Assembly: GCA_030407005.1 (NCBI GenBank) | Contig: JAUDYN010000009.1 | Coordinates: 1,240,001 to 1,304,000, forward strand | DNA length: 64,000 nt | From: Desarmillaria ectypa | Lineage: Eukaryota; Basidiomycota; Agaricomycetes; Agaricales; Physalacriaceae | Direction: 5' to 3' | Shown: positions 22,837 to 34,803 of the stretch, in pieces | How positions within the stretch are numbered: the first letter of the stretch is position 1 | Layout of the letters: every line of letters begins with the position of its first letter | Notes under the pieces: model-generated | The model's database searches: none | What the model was told of the DNA's origin: nothing | What the model saw: only the letters and a program-made list of their open reading frames with translations | Translations under genes and position numbers: made by a program

Positions 22837-25280
22837 CTAATGTACCCCGTTCACAACCAAGGCATGTCCTTTCTCTAGCCTCTGCCTCGTCCTCTCGGCT
22901 GCCGCATCGTACACAAAATGCACCGGATGAGCATTGTGCCACCGCACATCGCGACTATCGTCCGAATCCGAGTCGTTCCGGTCTTCAACAGGAAACTCGT
23001 CCCTGTTTTCGTAAAAGAGGTCGTCTGGATCAAAGGGAGTATCTGCTTCTTCTGCATCTATTAATCTCCGTTTCCCGAGCGCCTTGGCGCTAGGCTTAAT
23101 GGGTGTCTCTATCAAGTCATCGCTTGATGAAGAGTATGAATCCGACCCGTTGGTCAGTGTCGCGATAGTCAAATCTACATTCGGTGAAGAAGTGCGAGAA
23201 TGCACAGATGTTTGGGTTGGAGACCTGGGGCCATGAGGCGCAGGTGGCGGAGCCAGGGTCTGTGCTGCTGAAACATCAGAATGAAGTAGCGATACTGGTC
23301 GAGAACGTGATGAGTGAGCCGGAGATGGACTGCGTGATGATGACCCGCCGATATGTACATCAGCCATGGCCGACAGTAGTTCTTGCTGTTCCAACAACTG
23401 CTTTTGCTGCAAGAGATGTCAACAAAAGTCAACAACCAAGTGATAAACCTTACTCTAGGATCCATCCGTACGTCTCTACGACTGTTCTCTTCCGCCTCGC
23501 GCTCCAACCCTACTCTTTCAAGATCATCGTACTGCTGCAGAGCATCTGCAATCTCTGCGTTGGCGCCAAGCAAAGCTGCCAACAGTCGCTCCTCCGTCGT
23601 CAATGCTACTGGAGTGTCTTCGAGTAGAGAGTTATCTGATAGTGTGCGCTTTCGCTGTTGCTCAGCCCTGGACCTTTCGGCACCAGCGGTTGCCCAAGGG
23701 ATTTGAGCATAGATGATTTCTTGGGATTGGCGACATTTCAAATAAAATTCCTGGCGTAGACATTAGTACAGCTTCGGTCGGCAGTCATGAAGGACGACCT
23801 CACCTGGATGACATCCTTCTCGCGAAGATCTTCGGGGCGTGCAAGCGCCAAAGCCTGGGAAAGCAAGCTGGCATTACCCTGACCGATTTTACATTCTTGG
23901 AAGAGACGTTTAATATCTTCCTCTAGTGGTATGATACGATTTCGCGTGGGTGATTTGCGTTTCCGATGATTGTGCATCGTACGAGGTGCCAAGTCCTGAG
24001 GAGAGACTGGATTCTCATAATGAGAAAGTCTATTATTGACGGGAGGACTGAACATGGCATCGTCGGTGTCAAACGGGATGCCCTGGAAGATTCATGGTGA
24101 GTTTCGAAAATATGAAACACAGTCAAGACACGCGCCTCGTCGGGTTTTTCTGGGTGTTTGACCTTTCGCCAAAGTACCCTGAAACCAGTGTCCTTTCCTA
24201 GGGGAGAAAAGGAGTCAGCCCTGAAGGAAATGGATCGATAAAGGCTCACTTGGTCCGCTGGCGTATGCGGCAGCAGCAACAACGTCCATCACTCGTTCGC
24301 GAACGACAGGTGACGTTCTCGGAGATGTTATAACATCTTCCAGGGTGTCGAGAAACTTTTTTGACGTTGACTGTGAGATGAATGTGTCGGTGGAATTGCG
24401 CAGCATGATAGCCCATAGCTGGAAAGGGATGATTGAATATAATTGAGAAATAGAGGAGGAAACATACCCTTGCAGCGGATAATTGTGCAGAAGGTTCACC
24501 ATACCTAGAGATAGATTGATGGATGGGAAGAGAGAAAGAAGAAGTGAGCAACCGACTTGAATTCTCGTCTTAATGCACGGACAGCCTCTTTCGCATTGGT
24601 GTCACTGACTGAAGAGCGCTCACAGACTTCCAGCACCATGCTCCAGTCCTCCGAGGCAGTAGCGGTGAGGAAACCTAGACATAGTAAGTACGAGATTGAC
24701 ACGAGAAACAAGCTGGGTAACCTATCATCCTAGTAATGCTGGGTGGGTCATCGTCTCTTAGACTTTCATGATGCTTGTCCTTTGTCCAAAAGCGATTTTT
24801 TCTGTCGGAATGGCCGTGGTCAGAGACAGATGAATCGTTGTTGTGAGCGGTGCTATCGAGGCTGTGAGGATCAAGAGCTTTGAGTATGCCCAAGGCGGGT
24901 GTCAAAGCTGACTGCTTCTTCTTCCCTGCTGCGGTAAAAGGTGAAGGGGATCTTGGCGCAGGTATTGGAGGTGAAGCGCCGGGTGGTAGAGAACTAAAGG
25001 ACGAATTGCGAGAAGGAGACAGGCCTGGGACGCGAGTATCGACGACCTCCCAGCGATCTTCGTCAGAGATTGGATGTCTGCTGTCCCTCTGATTTGGTAG
25101 AGATGGTGCGCTGTGCTGGTATAGTGCATGCTGCTGGTGAATCGGAGTCGAAATCGATGAGTGCTGGTCCTAGAGTAGATGAGTATTTATTTGGAAAAGG
25201 TAAAGTTGGTTGGGAATAACCTCTTGCTGGTCTTTTATCTTTGCTGGTTTGGTCTTGTCTCTTCCAAATAACTTCTTCAT
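22837..25280 (-). CDS. LSB5: VHS/GAT-domain protein, Lsb5-like
   Basis: Lsb5 is a fungal VHS-GAT adaptor that binds the WASP homologue Las17 and ubiquitin/Arf at endocytic sites. The first exon is MKKLFGRDKTKPAKIKDQQE. The VHS domain follows roughly from residue 140 (ITRMIGFLTATASEDWSMVL, SDTNAKEAVRALRREFKYGE, LWAIMLRNSTDTFISQ, VVRERVMDVVAAAAYASG). The GAT-like helical region is recognisable from IPLEEDIKRLFQECKIGQGN to the stretch TTEERLLAALLGANAEIADA and ALQQYDDLERVGLE. The tail is Ser/Pro-rich and acidic, ending EKGHALVVNGVH at 22837. At least seven short introns are needed. The start at 25280 is the first ATG in the frame that splices into the VHS exons. Total length is about 690 residues, longer than yeast Lsb5 because of the disordered linker and tail. 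Confidence 0.85.
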
Positions 25281-25371
25281 ATTGTGAGAGTTGTGTAAGA
25301 AGGAAAGACTGGGTAAGTAGGAGACCAACAGAGGCTATGTTCAACACGTGGGAGATTAGATCGAGTCTAAA

Positions 25372-27107
25372 TTAGGTAATTACGGGGGAATGTCCTTCGG
25401 CACGTGCCTCGCCAAAAATGACGCGAGCCGCCGCGTCAAATGCCGGAACAGTGAACTCAAACGTCGCCAAACATACTTGCTCAACGTTCACACCGTTCAA
25501 GTCGTACGGCGTGCAACAAGATACCAGCACCATATTGATCCCTCTTTCCGCTACTTTCTTCATCCATTCCAGCTGCCAGGGTGACCTATCCGCGTTTCTC
25601 AAGACAAACACGATACCAGACACGTCGTTCCAATCGATTAGGTCGTCACTAGGATACACGACGTGCATGCACTTTGTTCTCTTGGATATGGATTGAGCCA
25701 GTGCAGAAAATGAAGGTCCAGCAGTATTTCTGATTCTGCCAGTGCCGTCCCTCAAAACTCCGTCAGCATCGTCGATAACCTTGTTCAAGCTTTCTGGTCG
25801 AGGGGTGTAGCACACAATGGTGCCAGTAGCTTTAAGCCAGGACCCATTCTGGAGGATGGCAGTAGACTTCTGGTACGCCGCCTCGCTGAGCTTTTTACTC
25901 TCAGCCTTGACCGTGTTCCAGTCGTTTGCAGGAAGACTCCAATCAGCGAACCTGTCCTTCAAGGCCTTCACCCTATCGCTGCTATCCTTCAAGTCATTGG
26001 CACTGATTCGCCCTGCCTGTATCGCGTCGTACACGCCTTCAATAGCGCCCACCTGTCTCGCCATCGTGTGACATATCATCACGATATCTGCACCAGCCTC
26101 CAACGCGCGAACTGCTCCTTCTTCGACACCGCAGCCACCCTGGCTCGGGTCAGCAATAGCATCCATCTCCAGGCAGTCTGTCACTACCACGCCCTCGAAA
26201 CCCAGATCTTCTCGCAACCACCCCGTCGTAATCTGCCTCGACAACGAGCAAGGTATATCCCCGCCCGTTACCAAGGGTAGTGCCATATGTCCCGTCATTA
26301 TGGTAGCACACTTCTCCTCAATCACCCTCCGGAATGGAATCAATTCCGTCAGCTCCATCTCTTCTCGACTTTTGTTGATCCGCGGCAACGCAAGGTGTGA
26401 ATCAACGTGCGTATCTCCATGCCCAGGAAAATGCTTTGCAGCAGGTGCGACATTCGACGACGTGAGGCCCTGGGCCGCTGCTACAACATACTTTGCGACC
26501 TCCTCGGCGTCTACAAATTGTTTAATACAGTTAGATCCACGACAAATCATGACACACCATCTCCAAAGGACCTCACTCCAATAACCGGATTTTTCATGTC
26601 CGAATTCACATCTGCTACGGGACTGTATGCCCAATTGACGCCAAGTAATCTCAACTCCTTTCCGGATGCTGCGTACACGTCTCGGGTCATCTCTTGCGAG
26701 CCCGTAGCTGCGAGGGCCATAGCACCGGGGCTAGAATGATCAGCTTGATTATCGCCAACATCAAATAACCTACAACTGCGTCGCTGCTGTGGACGAGCTC
26801 ATCGCTGATACCATGCCATTCTCCTGATCTGTCCCAATCAGTAATGGCCTTTCGTGCCCTGCCTCCTTCGCGATCATCTGCAGCTTCGATACGACCCTCC
26901 TAATCTGCTCAGCATCTATGTGAAGCTAATGAATGGACATCCGCCTGCAGCTCAGATACACGCACCCTTTACATTCCTTTTCATCAGAATCACGCTTCCC
27001 ACAGAGTACGTCTGGATCAGCCTCCGTATATCATCGTTCACTTCTTGTCCGTGAAATCCCACTACGAAATGTTGCCCAATCTCCCGCCGGAGTGAATCTG
27101 AGAGCAT
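25372..27107 (-). CDS. Glycoside hydrolase family 3 enzyme, beta-N-acetylhexosaminidase (NagZ) type
   Basis: The protein starts MLSDSLRREIGQHFVVGFHG and has the GH3 N-terminal barrel: VGSVILMKRNVK, ERPLLIGTDQENG, ATQFPGAMALAA, ELRLLGVNWAYSPVADVNSD. The NagZ loop KHFPGHGDTHVDSH carries the Asp-His general acid/base dyad that distinguishes NagZ-type GH3 from beta-glucosidases. The nucleophile Asp is in GVVVTDCLEMDAI. A C-terminal sandwich-like region follows to SPVIT at 25372. There is no signal peptide from 27107, so the enzyme is probably intracellular and could cleave N-acetylglucosaminides from chitin or glycoprotein turnover. The substrate is inference. Introns lie near 26515-26580, 26730-26790 and 26910-26970. 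An in-frame ATG at 27167 would add 20 unlike residues. Length of about 540 residues is normal. Confidence 0.9.
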
Positions 27108-27238
27108 TGTCAGGAAGATCGGTCCGAGTTCCCGTAATCCTAGGATAGCTGAAGTCGTTATCAGCACCGGGTTTCTTCATTCCCGTTGTTCTTGCTCCCG
27201 CCTATCTCCTGATTCTCTTATATGCCACTGCAACAGAT

Positions 27239-28050
27239 CTAACTGCAATTCTCCTGCACGAGCTTCAGTTCAGCAGATACATTTGCTAACAAGTACTCTT
27301 GAAAGGCCCACAATCGAGGCCGGCCCAAGTGTTCCTTGATCGTCAAGAAGAGAACCGATTGCATGAAGTCCAACTTCAGAAGTTCAGCCTGAAAACCAGA
27401 CAATTGACGAACAATTCGTTCGGGTCCTTCAGATGCCAATGTGTTCCAGACCTCGTTAAGAGAGGAACCAACGATCTACACAGCCCCAGAATTTTCCACG
27501 GATCTGTTTATAATTAAAAGCTCACTCTGTCCATGAACATGAAACGCATCCCAACAGAATTTTGAGTATCATGGTGAAGATACGGAACAGGGATAGACGT
27601 GTGTGACTCAACATAACGCATTGTCGCAACCTACGTGTATTTCAAGCTAAGTAATGGCGACGACATGATGACGCTACCTCTGATTTTATTCGATGCGTTA
27701 AAACGTCTTCTGGTATGCCTTCGTCTTGGCCGGAGCGGCTACCACTCAGGCGCGCAACAAGTCCATGGCCATCCTCAAATGTCAAAAGGAACACCTTGGA
27801 AAAATGAATGAACACCATTTACCTATCGATGAAAAATTTTCCTGCTCACCGTGTCGCGGCCACCTTGCGCGATGGCTTCACAGCCTTCACAGCACATTCC
27901 TCGATACTCAGTAGTTATACGCTGGAAAGCCTCTAGATTGAATTCAGCAATGAAGGCATTGTATAGCTTTCGTAATTCAGGATTCTCCAAGAACTCCATG
28001 TATATCGGGGCGCGTCTTGGTGACAGTAATGTATGATTTTTGTGCGGCAT
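27239..28050 (-). CDS. Truncated aminoglycoside-phosphotransferase-like (APH) fold, catalytic lobe missing
   Basis: Four exons join cleanly, all in phase 0: 28050-27850, 27794-27678, 27630-27526 and 27475-27239. They encode about 219 residues that follow the N-lobe of fungal APH-family proteins: FNLEAFQRITTEYRG, CEAIAQGGRDT, VFLLTFEDGHGLVARL, HRIKSEVATMRYVESHTSIP, VGSSLNEVW and ERIVRQLSGFQAELL. Family members are normally 400-600 residues and carry a Brenner-type HGD motif and a downstream DxD metal site in the C-lobe. Neither is present: the frame ends in VQENCS at 27239. Only 131 bases remain before the GH3 start at 27107. The protein as encoded should not be a kinase. It is either a decaying gene or a reduced, non-catalytic protein. 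The splice sites and frame are intact, so decay is recent or the short form is kept. Confidence 0.65.
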
Positions 28051-28103
28051 CCATTTCTACGAGCGCGGCGAAATTCACAGGAAACAATTATATTACGTTC
28101 AAG

Positions 28104-28831
28104 TTAATCAAAATGTATACCGCGCTTCGGATCAGCCTTTCTCTTCTGTACCGCCTTTCTGACCTTGCGCTCTGGCCTAACGACGATGATGGGGACGGGT
28201 GAATGTATGAGGACGTATCTAGAAACAGAACCCATTGGGCCTTTGCCTATATTCTGCCATGCCCTAGAAATAATGAGCAAAAAAAAGTTATTAGAGAGCA
28301 TCAATGGACTCACTTTCTACCTCTTGTACCGACGACTACCGAATCGGGGCGGTAGAGTGCAATGAGGCGGTCGAGAGTATCTGTGATCTTTCCAGGGACA
28401 TACTCGAGGATCAAGGACAGCTTTCTATCTGGGTCGACCTCTGACGCCTTGTCCTGAATGCGTTGCATAAGCTTCCGGGCCTCGTCCCGCAGAACATCGT
28501 GGTCCTTGGCACCCAGCTCATCCTCGTCCACCCCCCGACAGACAACAAACTCATCTCCATCCTGCACGAGAAACTCGAGAGCCCAGTCGAGAGCCTCGTT
28601 ACCCGTCTCGTCTGGTGAGGCTGCACATAGAAAGACGCGGGTACTCCTGGTACGTCGATAGGCAGAGGATTTGGCAGAGAGGGTAAAGGAGAACATGGAA
28701 GCGACGGGGTTTTCAAAAGTATCAAATGAAACTTTTGGTGTGTAGGGGGATGGTGAAGGTGGAGAGGACGGGAGAGGGGACAAAGCTGGGGACGGTGAAG
28801 TGGACGGCTGTCTCATGGCTGAGCGAAGCAT
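28104..28831 (-). CDS. Universal stress protein (UspA-fold) with Pro/Ser-rich N-terminus
   Basis: The first exon begins MLRSAMRQPSTSPSPALSPL, a Pro/Ser-rich extension of about 35 residues. The UspA fold follows: RVFLCAASPDETGNEALDWA, FVCRGVDEDELGAKDH near the middle, ILEYVPGKITDTLDRLIALY and DSVVVGTRGRK. A short intron (about 28265-28315) separates the last exon, which carries PMGSVSRYVLIHSPVPIIVV. This matches the C-terminal ATP-binding G-x-G-S-V-S signature of the family. The product ends RGIHFD at 28104, about 225 residues in total. USPs bind ATP or stay nucleotide-free and are linked to stress responses; the exact role is not known. The TSC2 stop codon lies only 35 bases beyond this start. 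ATGs at 28852 and 28816 are also in frame. Confidence 0.88.
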
Positions 28832-28865
28832 AGTTGTAATAAACAGAAACAAATATTATTACAGA

Positions 28866-31800
28866 TTAGAATATAATATCCTCGTCGCCTACTACTAATG
28901 ATGCCTTTTCCTTAAATCGTCCAATTGCCTCCAACCGTTCCTGCCAGTTTGTTTTCATCTCCACTCTATCTGTATCCCTCCCCGTCCGAGAAAATACAGA
29001 CGCGTACCAGTCAGCTAACAGACTCAATTGCCTGATTAGTAACGGTAGATTCTCGGCAGATACTAACCGGTATTCTCCTACAGGTGCAAACTCCATCATC
29101 CCATCGGCACGCTGTACCGTCACTTTAAAGTACTCGTTCTCGTGTAAATTATTTGAAAAAGCGGCAATGGCACCCAGTGAATGCGGCTCTACCACAATGT
29201 TCACAAACTGAAACTCTGTCGACAGAGTGTCGAACCGGTAAGGCTGGCCCCCGTCGTTCCAAACGATCCGCACAAAGTCGTTGCCAATGTGCGCCTTTTT
29301 GTTGGTACACGCAGGATCTGTCGGACGTGTCGGCATCATAGTCGCAGTATGGTACAGGATTTGACCAATATCGTCCCACCAAGCGTACGCGTACTCTCCG
29401 TCATCGTCCGCGTTCAAACCGCCCGCATACACATCAATCTGGCCCCGCAACTCAATTAAACGCCCGATACCCTCTAAGAACCGAGTATATGCAGGTGAAC
29501 CGTGTGTGTTTTTCAGAATCTCAACCTCGTTAACCTGCCCTGGTGCCACATACAGGATCCCAACCTTGTGAGTGTCAATCACCGGCATCCTGTCAAATGC
29601 AGACAGAAACCTTCTAAGTGCAGACTGGTCAGAGATCAGACGCGACGACGACCGAACTTGAGGATATCCAGATAGTTGCAGTGCAAAGAAGGTGGGGTCA
29701 ATAACCACCTCCTTTCGCCTCTGCGACGGTGCAGTCCGACTCCACACATATCCAGTAACTGGGTCCGGTCGAGGCGTCGAATCATCATCCTCTTCATCCT
29801 CCTCTCCCATTGACAACAATTCACGAATATCATCATACTACAAATATATAATCAGCGAGAAGAAGGCCACCAGAATAAATTACCCACCTCGCCAACCTCC
29901 GTTCCCACTCTCGGAGGATTCCGATCCGCCAACAACACAGCAGGCACCGATAATACATCAGGTTCCACATCCCCAAGTCCCACCATCGGCGAATTCTCCA
30001 ACCGGCACAAAAACTTGGTGTACCCAGACGGCCTCCTCGACAACACCTCAATCCAACCCAACCTAGTCAGCGTCCGGATCGTAACAACCGCGTTCCCAAC
30101 AATCCATGTCTTTTCACTCGTCGCAGCCTCCGATTTCCGAGTTGGGTTCATAATCATCTCGCTCAGCAGAGAATTCGCAGGCCGCGGATCAGCACTCGCA
30201 TACGTGTACCGCGCCAACCAGTCAAAACACACCTCTGTCGCATTACTCACATCCTTCTTCCCTTCATTCGCCAACAAAAGCTGTCGCGTAATATATGGGA
30301 TATGTTGCGGTCGATCCGGAAGCTTCACAGCCAAGAACCACACGTACACAAGATAATACGACAGTATCCGCACGTGCTGAGAAAGTGCCCATGACACCGT
30401 AGGAGACTGGCTCTGCTCGTTGTAATGCTGCAAATACTGCAACGCCACCCCAAACACCATTTTGAAATCCCCATCCGTAAAGTTGGAATACAGAGGAGGG
30501 TGAGAGCCGATAATTGACAAGAATCCGAGGATGTGAACTGCCATGTCTGGATTCGACATGATCTGGGATAGCTTCTCCAGGATGCTTGACATGTACTTTG
30601 TCGTCGAAGACTGCAGCTCAAACGCAGTGATTGACAAAGAGTGCAAACACGTCTTGACAGTCATCGGCTGCCCATCAAGTCCTCCAAGGAAAACCTCCAC
30701 CAGCGTATGCTTCTGCCGAAGATCAAAGCACCGACGATAACTGATAAGCACAGAAAGCACATGATACGCCAATCCATGCGCATCCCGAACCTTCAACCCC
30801 ACAGGCCAACGATCAATCTGCGTCGCAAACCCACCATCCACGATCCCATTACATAAAATAGTCAACATCCTCGAAAACACAGCCCGTGACTTTGGCCCGC
30901 AAAACAGGTGTTTGTTCGCTAGCTGCACAGGCAAATGACACAGCACATACGACAAAATCTCCCAGTTCTTCTCGTGCTCCAGAATATCGCAAATAGCGGA
31001 AAGGTACTTTGAAATCGGTAGCACAGGGACCTGACCCGGACCAAGGGGATCATACGTGATGAGCGCTTCACTCGGCGTATCTACCTCTGCAAAACTGAAC
31101 GGCACGTCTTCAGGAATGTACCACAGAGGGTCCCGCGGCTTCACAGGCGGCGCAAGAGCAGGGACTCGACTTCGACTTCGACTCCCCGTATTAGTAGACG
31201 CACCACGACCCCGCCTCTCATGGGGCATGCGCGCCCGCGCTTTCCGCAGCTCAGACACAGCATCGGCCACATACGGACCAGCCCGCACACCCTGCTCAAT
31301 CCCCTCCCGCAAGCGAGCTATAGATCCCGCCAACGTAGACACCTGTCCCTCCGTATCGTACCCCATCTTCATAAAATATACCCGGTGGTCCCGGTCCGCC
31401 CGTAGTCGCATTAAAAATTGCAGTACCGTCAACCGTACCCTCGCATGTTTAACACTCCCAAGTATATCAGTCAGAGTATCATACACAGAAAGCGCATGAT
31501 CCAGGTTCTTCCGTATCAGAGAAAACGGAGTGAACGACAGTTGGCTGAAGATACTAATCAGCGCCGTGACGGCCCCGACAGCTCGTGATGCCGTGTTTTC
31601 GTGCGACACAGGTCGAGTATCAGCAGGTGTCTCTTCGATAGTCTGCGGATGAATAGACTGCGCACGAGAGACTGAGCCTGTAGTCAATGAAGATATTATC
31701 GACATGAACCCAGTCTCCTTGTCCCGATATTGCACATCGCTGTGTAGCCGTGTAGGTATCGAAGACGGCCCAATCTGGGGCGACGGCGAGTGTGTATCAA

Positions 31801-34153
31801 CAGTAGAAACCGTATCCGCATCGTCATCGTCATCGTCATCGTCCACTGCCACGCTGAACAGCAGATCAAGGAATTTCCCCACGCTCTCATCCTGTTCCGA
31901 TTCTTCTACGATCCGCAGAACGACTTCATCTCCGAGGATTTTCCACATGGCATCACATTCCTCCGTCTCGCTTTCGTTCCCACGTTTCTGACGGTACTCA
32001 AACACAACGTCCGCCAACGCTCGTCTGTAAATCCGCATATCTCTGACGCTGTCATACACATTGGCCAATGCAGCCATCACCGACGCGGTCGTTATCGGTC
32101 GTCCAGTACTAACCATGACCGGATTGTTCAGCATAGTTCTCCAATTGTCAAGCCAATCAGGAGACGTCGGAGATATGTCGTGTTGCTCTAACATGACAGT
32201 GGGAAGTCTCGATGCGTCGAGATCAGTAAGATGATCAGAAATATGAAGAAGAGTGGAGGAAAGCAGCGGACGCAGATGAGTAGAATGATCACGCGCCAGT
32301 AGAGAGCTAAGAATGCGAAGGAATTGCGTCGGAGCTGCATTGGGCTGAGAAAGTGGAACCACGAATGGCGTACCGTCCGGGTTTCTGTGAATAAAAGGTG
32401 AGTTACTGTTTACATTCGGGCCCATGTAAACTCACACGAGGGGATTGATATATCCCGCGAGACTATACAAAGTTTCTCCTACAGCATTAGCCTCCTCCTC
32501 TTCAAACGAGCCGCTCCCAGGGTCTCGCTCATCAAGCTCTTGGAGGACATCTTTTAAAGTGCCAGCTGCTTCAGCTAGCACCTTCTCCTTACCAATCTCC
32601 AACCTCTGCAAGTCACAGCCCGCATTGAGTCTAATCCACGATTCCACACTGCCCGCCATAGCTCTTCCAACTCGGGACGCATCCCATCCATTCAGCGCAA
32701 CATCGTCTTTTGGCCATGCCCTCTCCAAAAGATCCTTCTCAATATCCATATTCCCTGGTGCACCGGTATGAGCGTAACTCAACGAGCTCTGTCGAGATAT
32801 ATACGCACGCGCAAGTCGGGTGATGAGGGCTCGACGAATGTGGTTCCGCAACGCCCGCTGCGCACCGAAGGACGTCTGGATGGCCTTAGATATCTCACGG
32901 TGGTCCATCTGAATGTCCTTATGATTTGGGGAACCATTTTGAGCCTCTTCCAACAGACTTGCGTTCAATAAGGCCGATGGAGGGTACAGATGCTGCTTCA
33001 AGATCATGATGCAGGACGACGAGTATGGTCCAGCGAGCAGGGAATCAAGCATGCCTTCAATCTTTTCCTCCGAAGGATGTTTTTTGAGTGACTGGGAGTA
33101 GACCGTTAACCTTGGCAGAGGTGTCGCACAAAAAGCCAGGGCACGGAAGAGGAGCGGAAGAATAGAGGTCAACGACGAGGGAGAAAGAGACCTCATTTGT
33201 GAGTCGAGATGCTTCAGATACAGAACAATTGCGATGTCTGCAGGCTGCTTTGAGGGGTGAGGCGTAGGTGGTAACGAAGGCGGCATCGAAAAGGTGGGTG
33301 ACGGCAGAGACGATATTGAAATCGAGGAAGCGTGTCGCCTGTGTGCATTGGGGGACCGCGATGGAGTGTTAGTACGCGATACCTGGTCCGAAACAGGTAG
33401 CGGTGAAAGTGTAGACGAGTCTCCCGGGGTGTCAATAACTCGATCCACGAGTACAGCATAGAATTCCACCACGCCTTGCAATTCTGACTCGGAAATCCGG
33501 GCAACAATTTCCGGTTTATCGGCAATCGATGTAAGAAATTCAGACAGAATGCTGATGCTTCGCTCCCGCTCCAACTCTTCGCGATGGGAAATAAATTCTG
33601 TACCCAGTCCTTCGAAGGCGCCCATGATCCACGACTTGAGAACTTTGAGAAACTCTGTTTCAATCCCGACGATTTCCACTCCGTATTTTGTTAAAGCTCT
33701 CAAAGCTTTGAACCTGGGTTCCCATAAATCGATACTCCACGCAACGCCGGGTCCCAGGAAGAACGAGAAAAAGAATATTCTATCCGCAGTACCAAGGGTG
33801 GGAGCTTCGTGGTTTTCCCAGTACGCTGAGAGGATGTCGAATCCTGCAACCTGGTTTGCCTCAGAAGAAGAGGCACTGAAAAGGGAGGCCAAGACAGGAT
33901 TTAGAAGCGTATAGGGAGGAAGTGGAGAGAGCGTAGGCAGCGTGGCCGCCAGAGCACGAGCATATTCTGTGTCGGGTGGTGAGGGCGGTGTTAATGCTGA
34001 GATGAGGGCTTCAAGAGGTAGCGACGGTGGTGTTGTCGTTGTCTGAGCCGGCGTTGACGGTTCTGTGCGTTGTCGCCGCCAGTTGAAAGGAGCAAAATTA
34101 GTGTTTGCCCTTGGCCGAGATCGTGTAGTTGTATCTGCATCCTGTCGGGACAT
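28866..34153 (-). CDS. TSC2: Tuberin (TSC2), Rheb GTPase-activating protein
   Basis: TSC2 with TSC1 inactivates the GTPase Rheb and so restrains TORC1. Three large exons are visible: about 34153-32440, 32380-29885 and 29820-28866. They give about 1,720 residues, close to other fungal tuberins. The N-terminal exon encodes a helical solenoid beginning MSRQDADTTTRSRPRANTNF, as in the tuberin N-terminal domain. The central exon is also helical repeats with disordered acidic inserts, including a poly-Asp run. The last exon carries the Rap/Ran-GAP domain: VGILYVAPGQVNEVEILKN, AYAWWDDIGQILYHTATMMP, KKAHIGNDFVRIVWNDGG and FQFVNIVVEPHSLG. The Asn of HIGNDFV is the expected catalytic thumb. The two introns have good GT and AG ends (near 32385-32438 and 29838-29880). 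Identification rests on the GAP domain plus domain order and is firm. Confidence 0.93.
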
Positions 34154-34803
34154 TCAAATGACGGTGTCACCAGGACGGAATGAAGTTGTGCTCGTCGTGA
34201 TAGTCGTTTATGAGACCCCTTCCCCCTCGTCGCCCAAAGCGATGAGCTCCGGTACCGGTCATGTGATCGATTTGCCACGAGGCCTTACGTAAATCAATTA
34301 TAGCACGTCAATTTAAGATTTGCTTCCGCCTTTTCCGCACAAGACATTGCATATGCGTCGTAGATCGTTAATAAATTATAATGGCACCCGACCCCATTCA
34401 CCCCTAATAAGAGTCTGTCTGAAATGGTGCACTGTCGTTAGAACACTAAACTAGAACAAATTCATCGAAGAACGATGCCATCCCGCACGATGGGCGACAA
34501 TAACGGTACTTGTACAACGAGCAGACCTCGGTAGCAGTGAGAGGTCATTAGAACTATTTCGGGATAATCGAAGGCACACACACACGTTAAAGCCACGCGT
34601 TGAGATGGACATCATTTTCTTCCGCCTTCGAACACTCCCATTATAAAAATACATGCAAGACTTCATTTCGAAGCCTGTTCTTGGAACCGTGCGTTTATGG
34701 AACCTATATTCCGACAACGTGGTGATAGTCACAATAGCAGCTTTAAAGACAACACCAGTCTGATAACACGATGGACAAACAGCGCCTTGTAGAAAAATTA
34801 ATA
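34154..34803. other. Gap between TSC2 start and permease 3' end
   Basis: About 650 bases. The left part must contain the TSC2 promoter, with CpG-bearing sequence near 34190-34260. The right part is AT-rich and carries a small AC-dinucleotide run near 34575. No reading frame, tRNA or repeat family is recognisable. Confidence 0.45.

Noticed and set aside
31815..31845. Trinucleotide repeat in TSC2 encoding poly-Asp
   Set aside because: Acidic runs of this kind are common in disordered fungal protein loops and need no special explanation.
5443..34153. LeuRS and TSC2 in one window, both tied to TORC1 signalling
   Set aside because: They are more than 20 kb apart with unrelated genes between them; most likely chance co-location of housekeeping genes.
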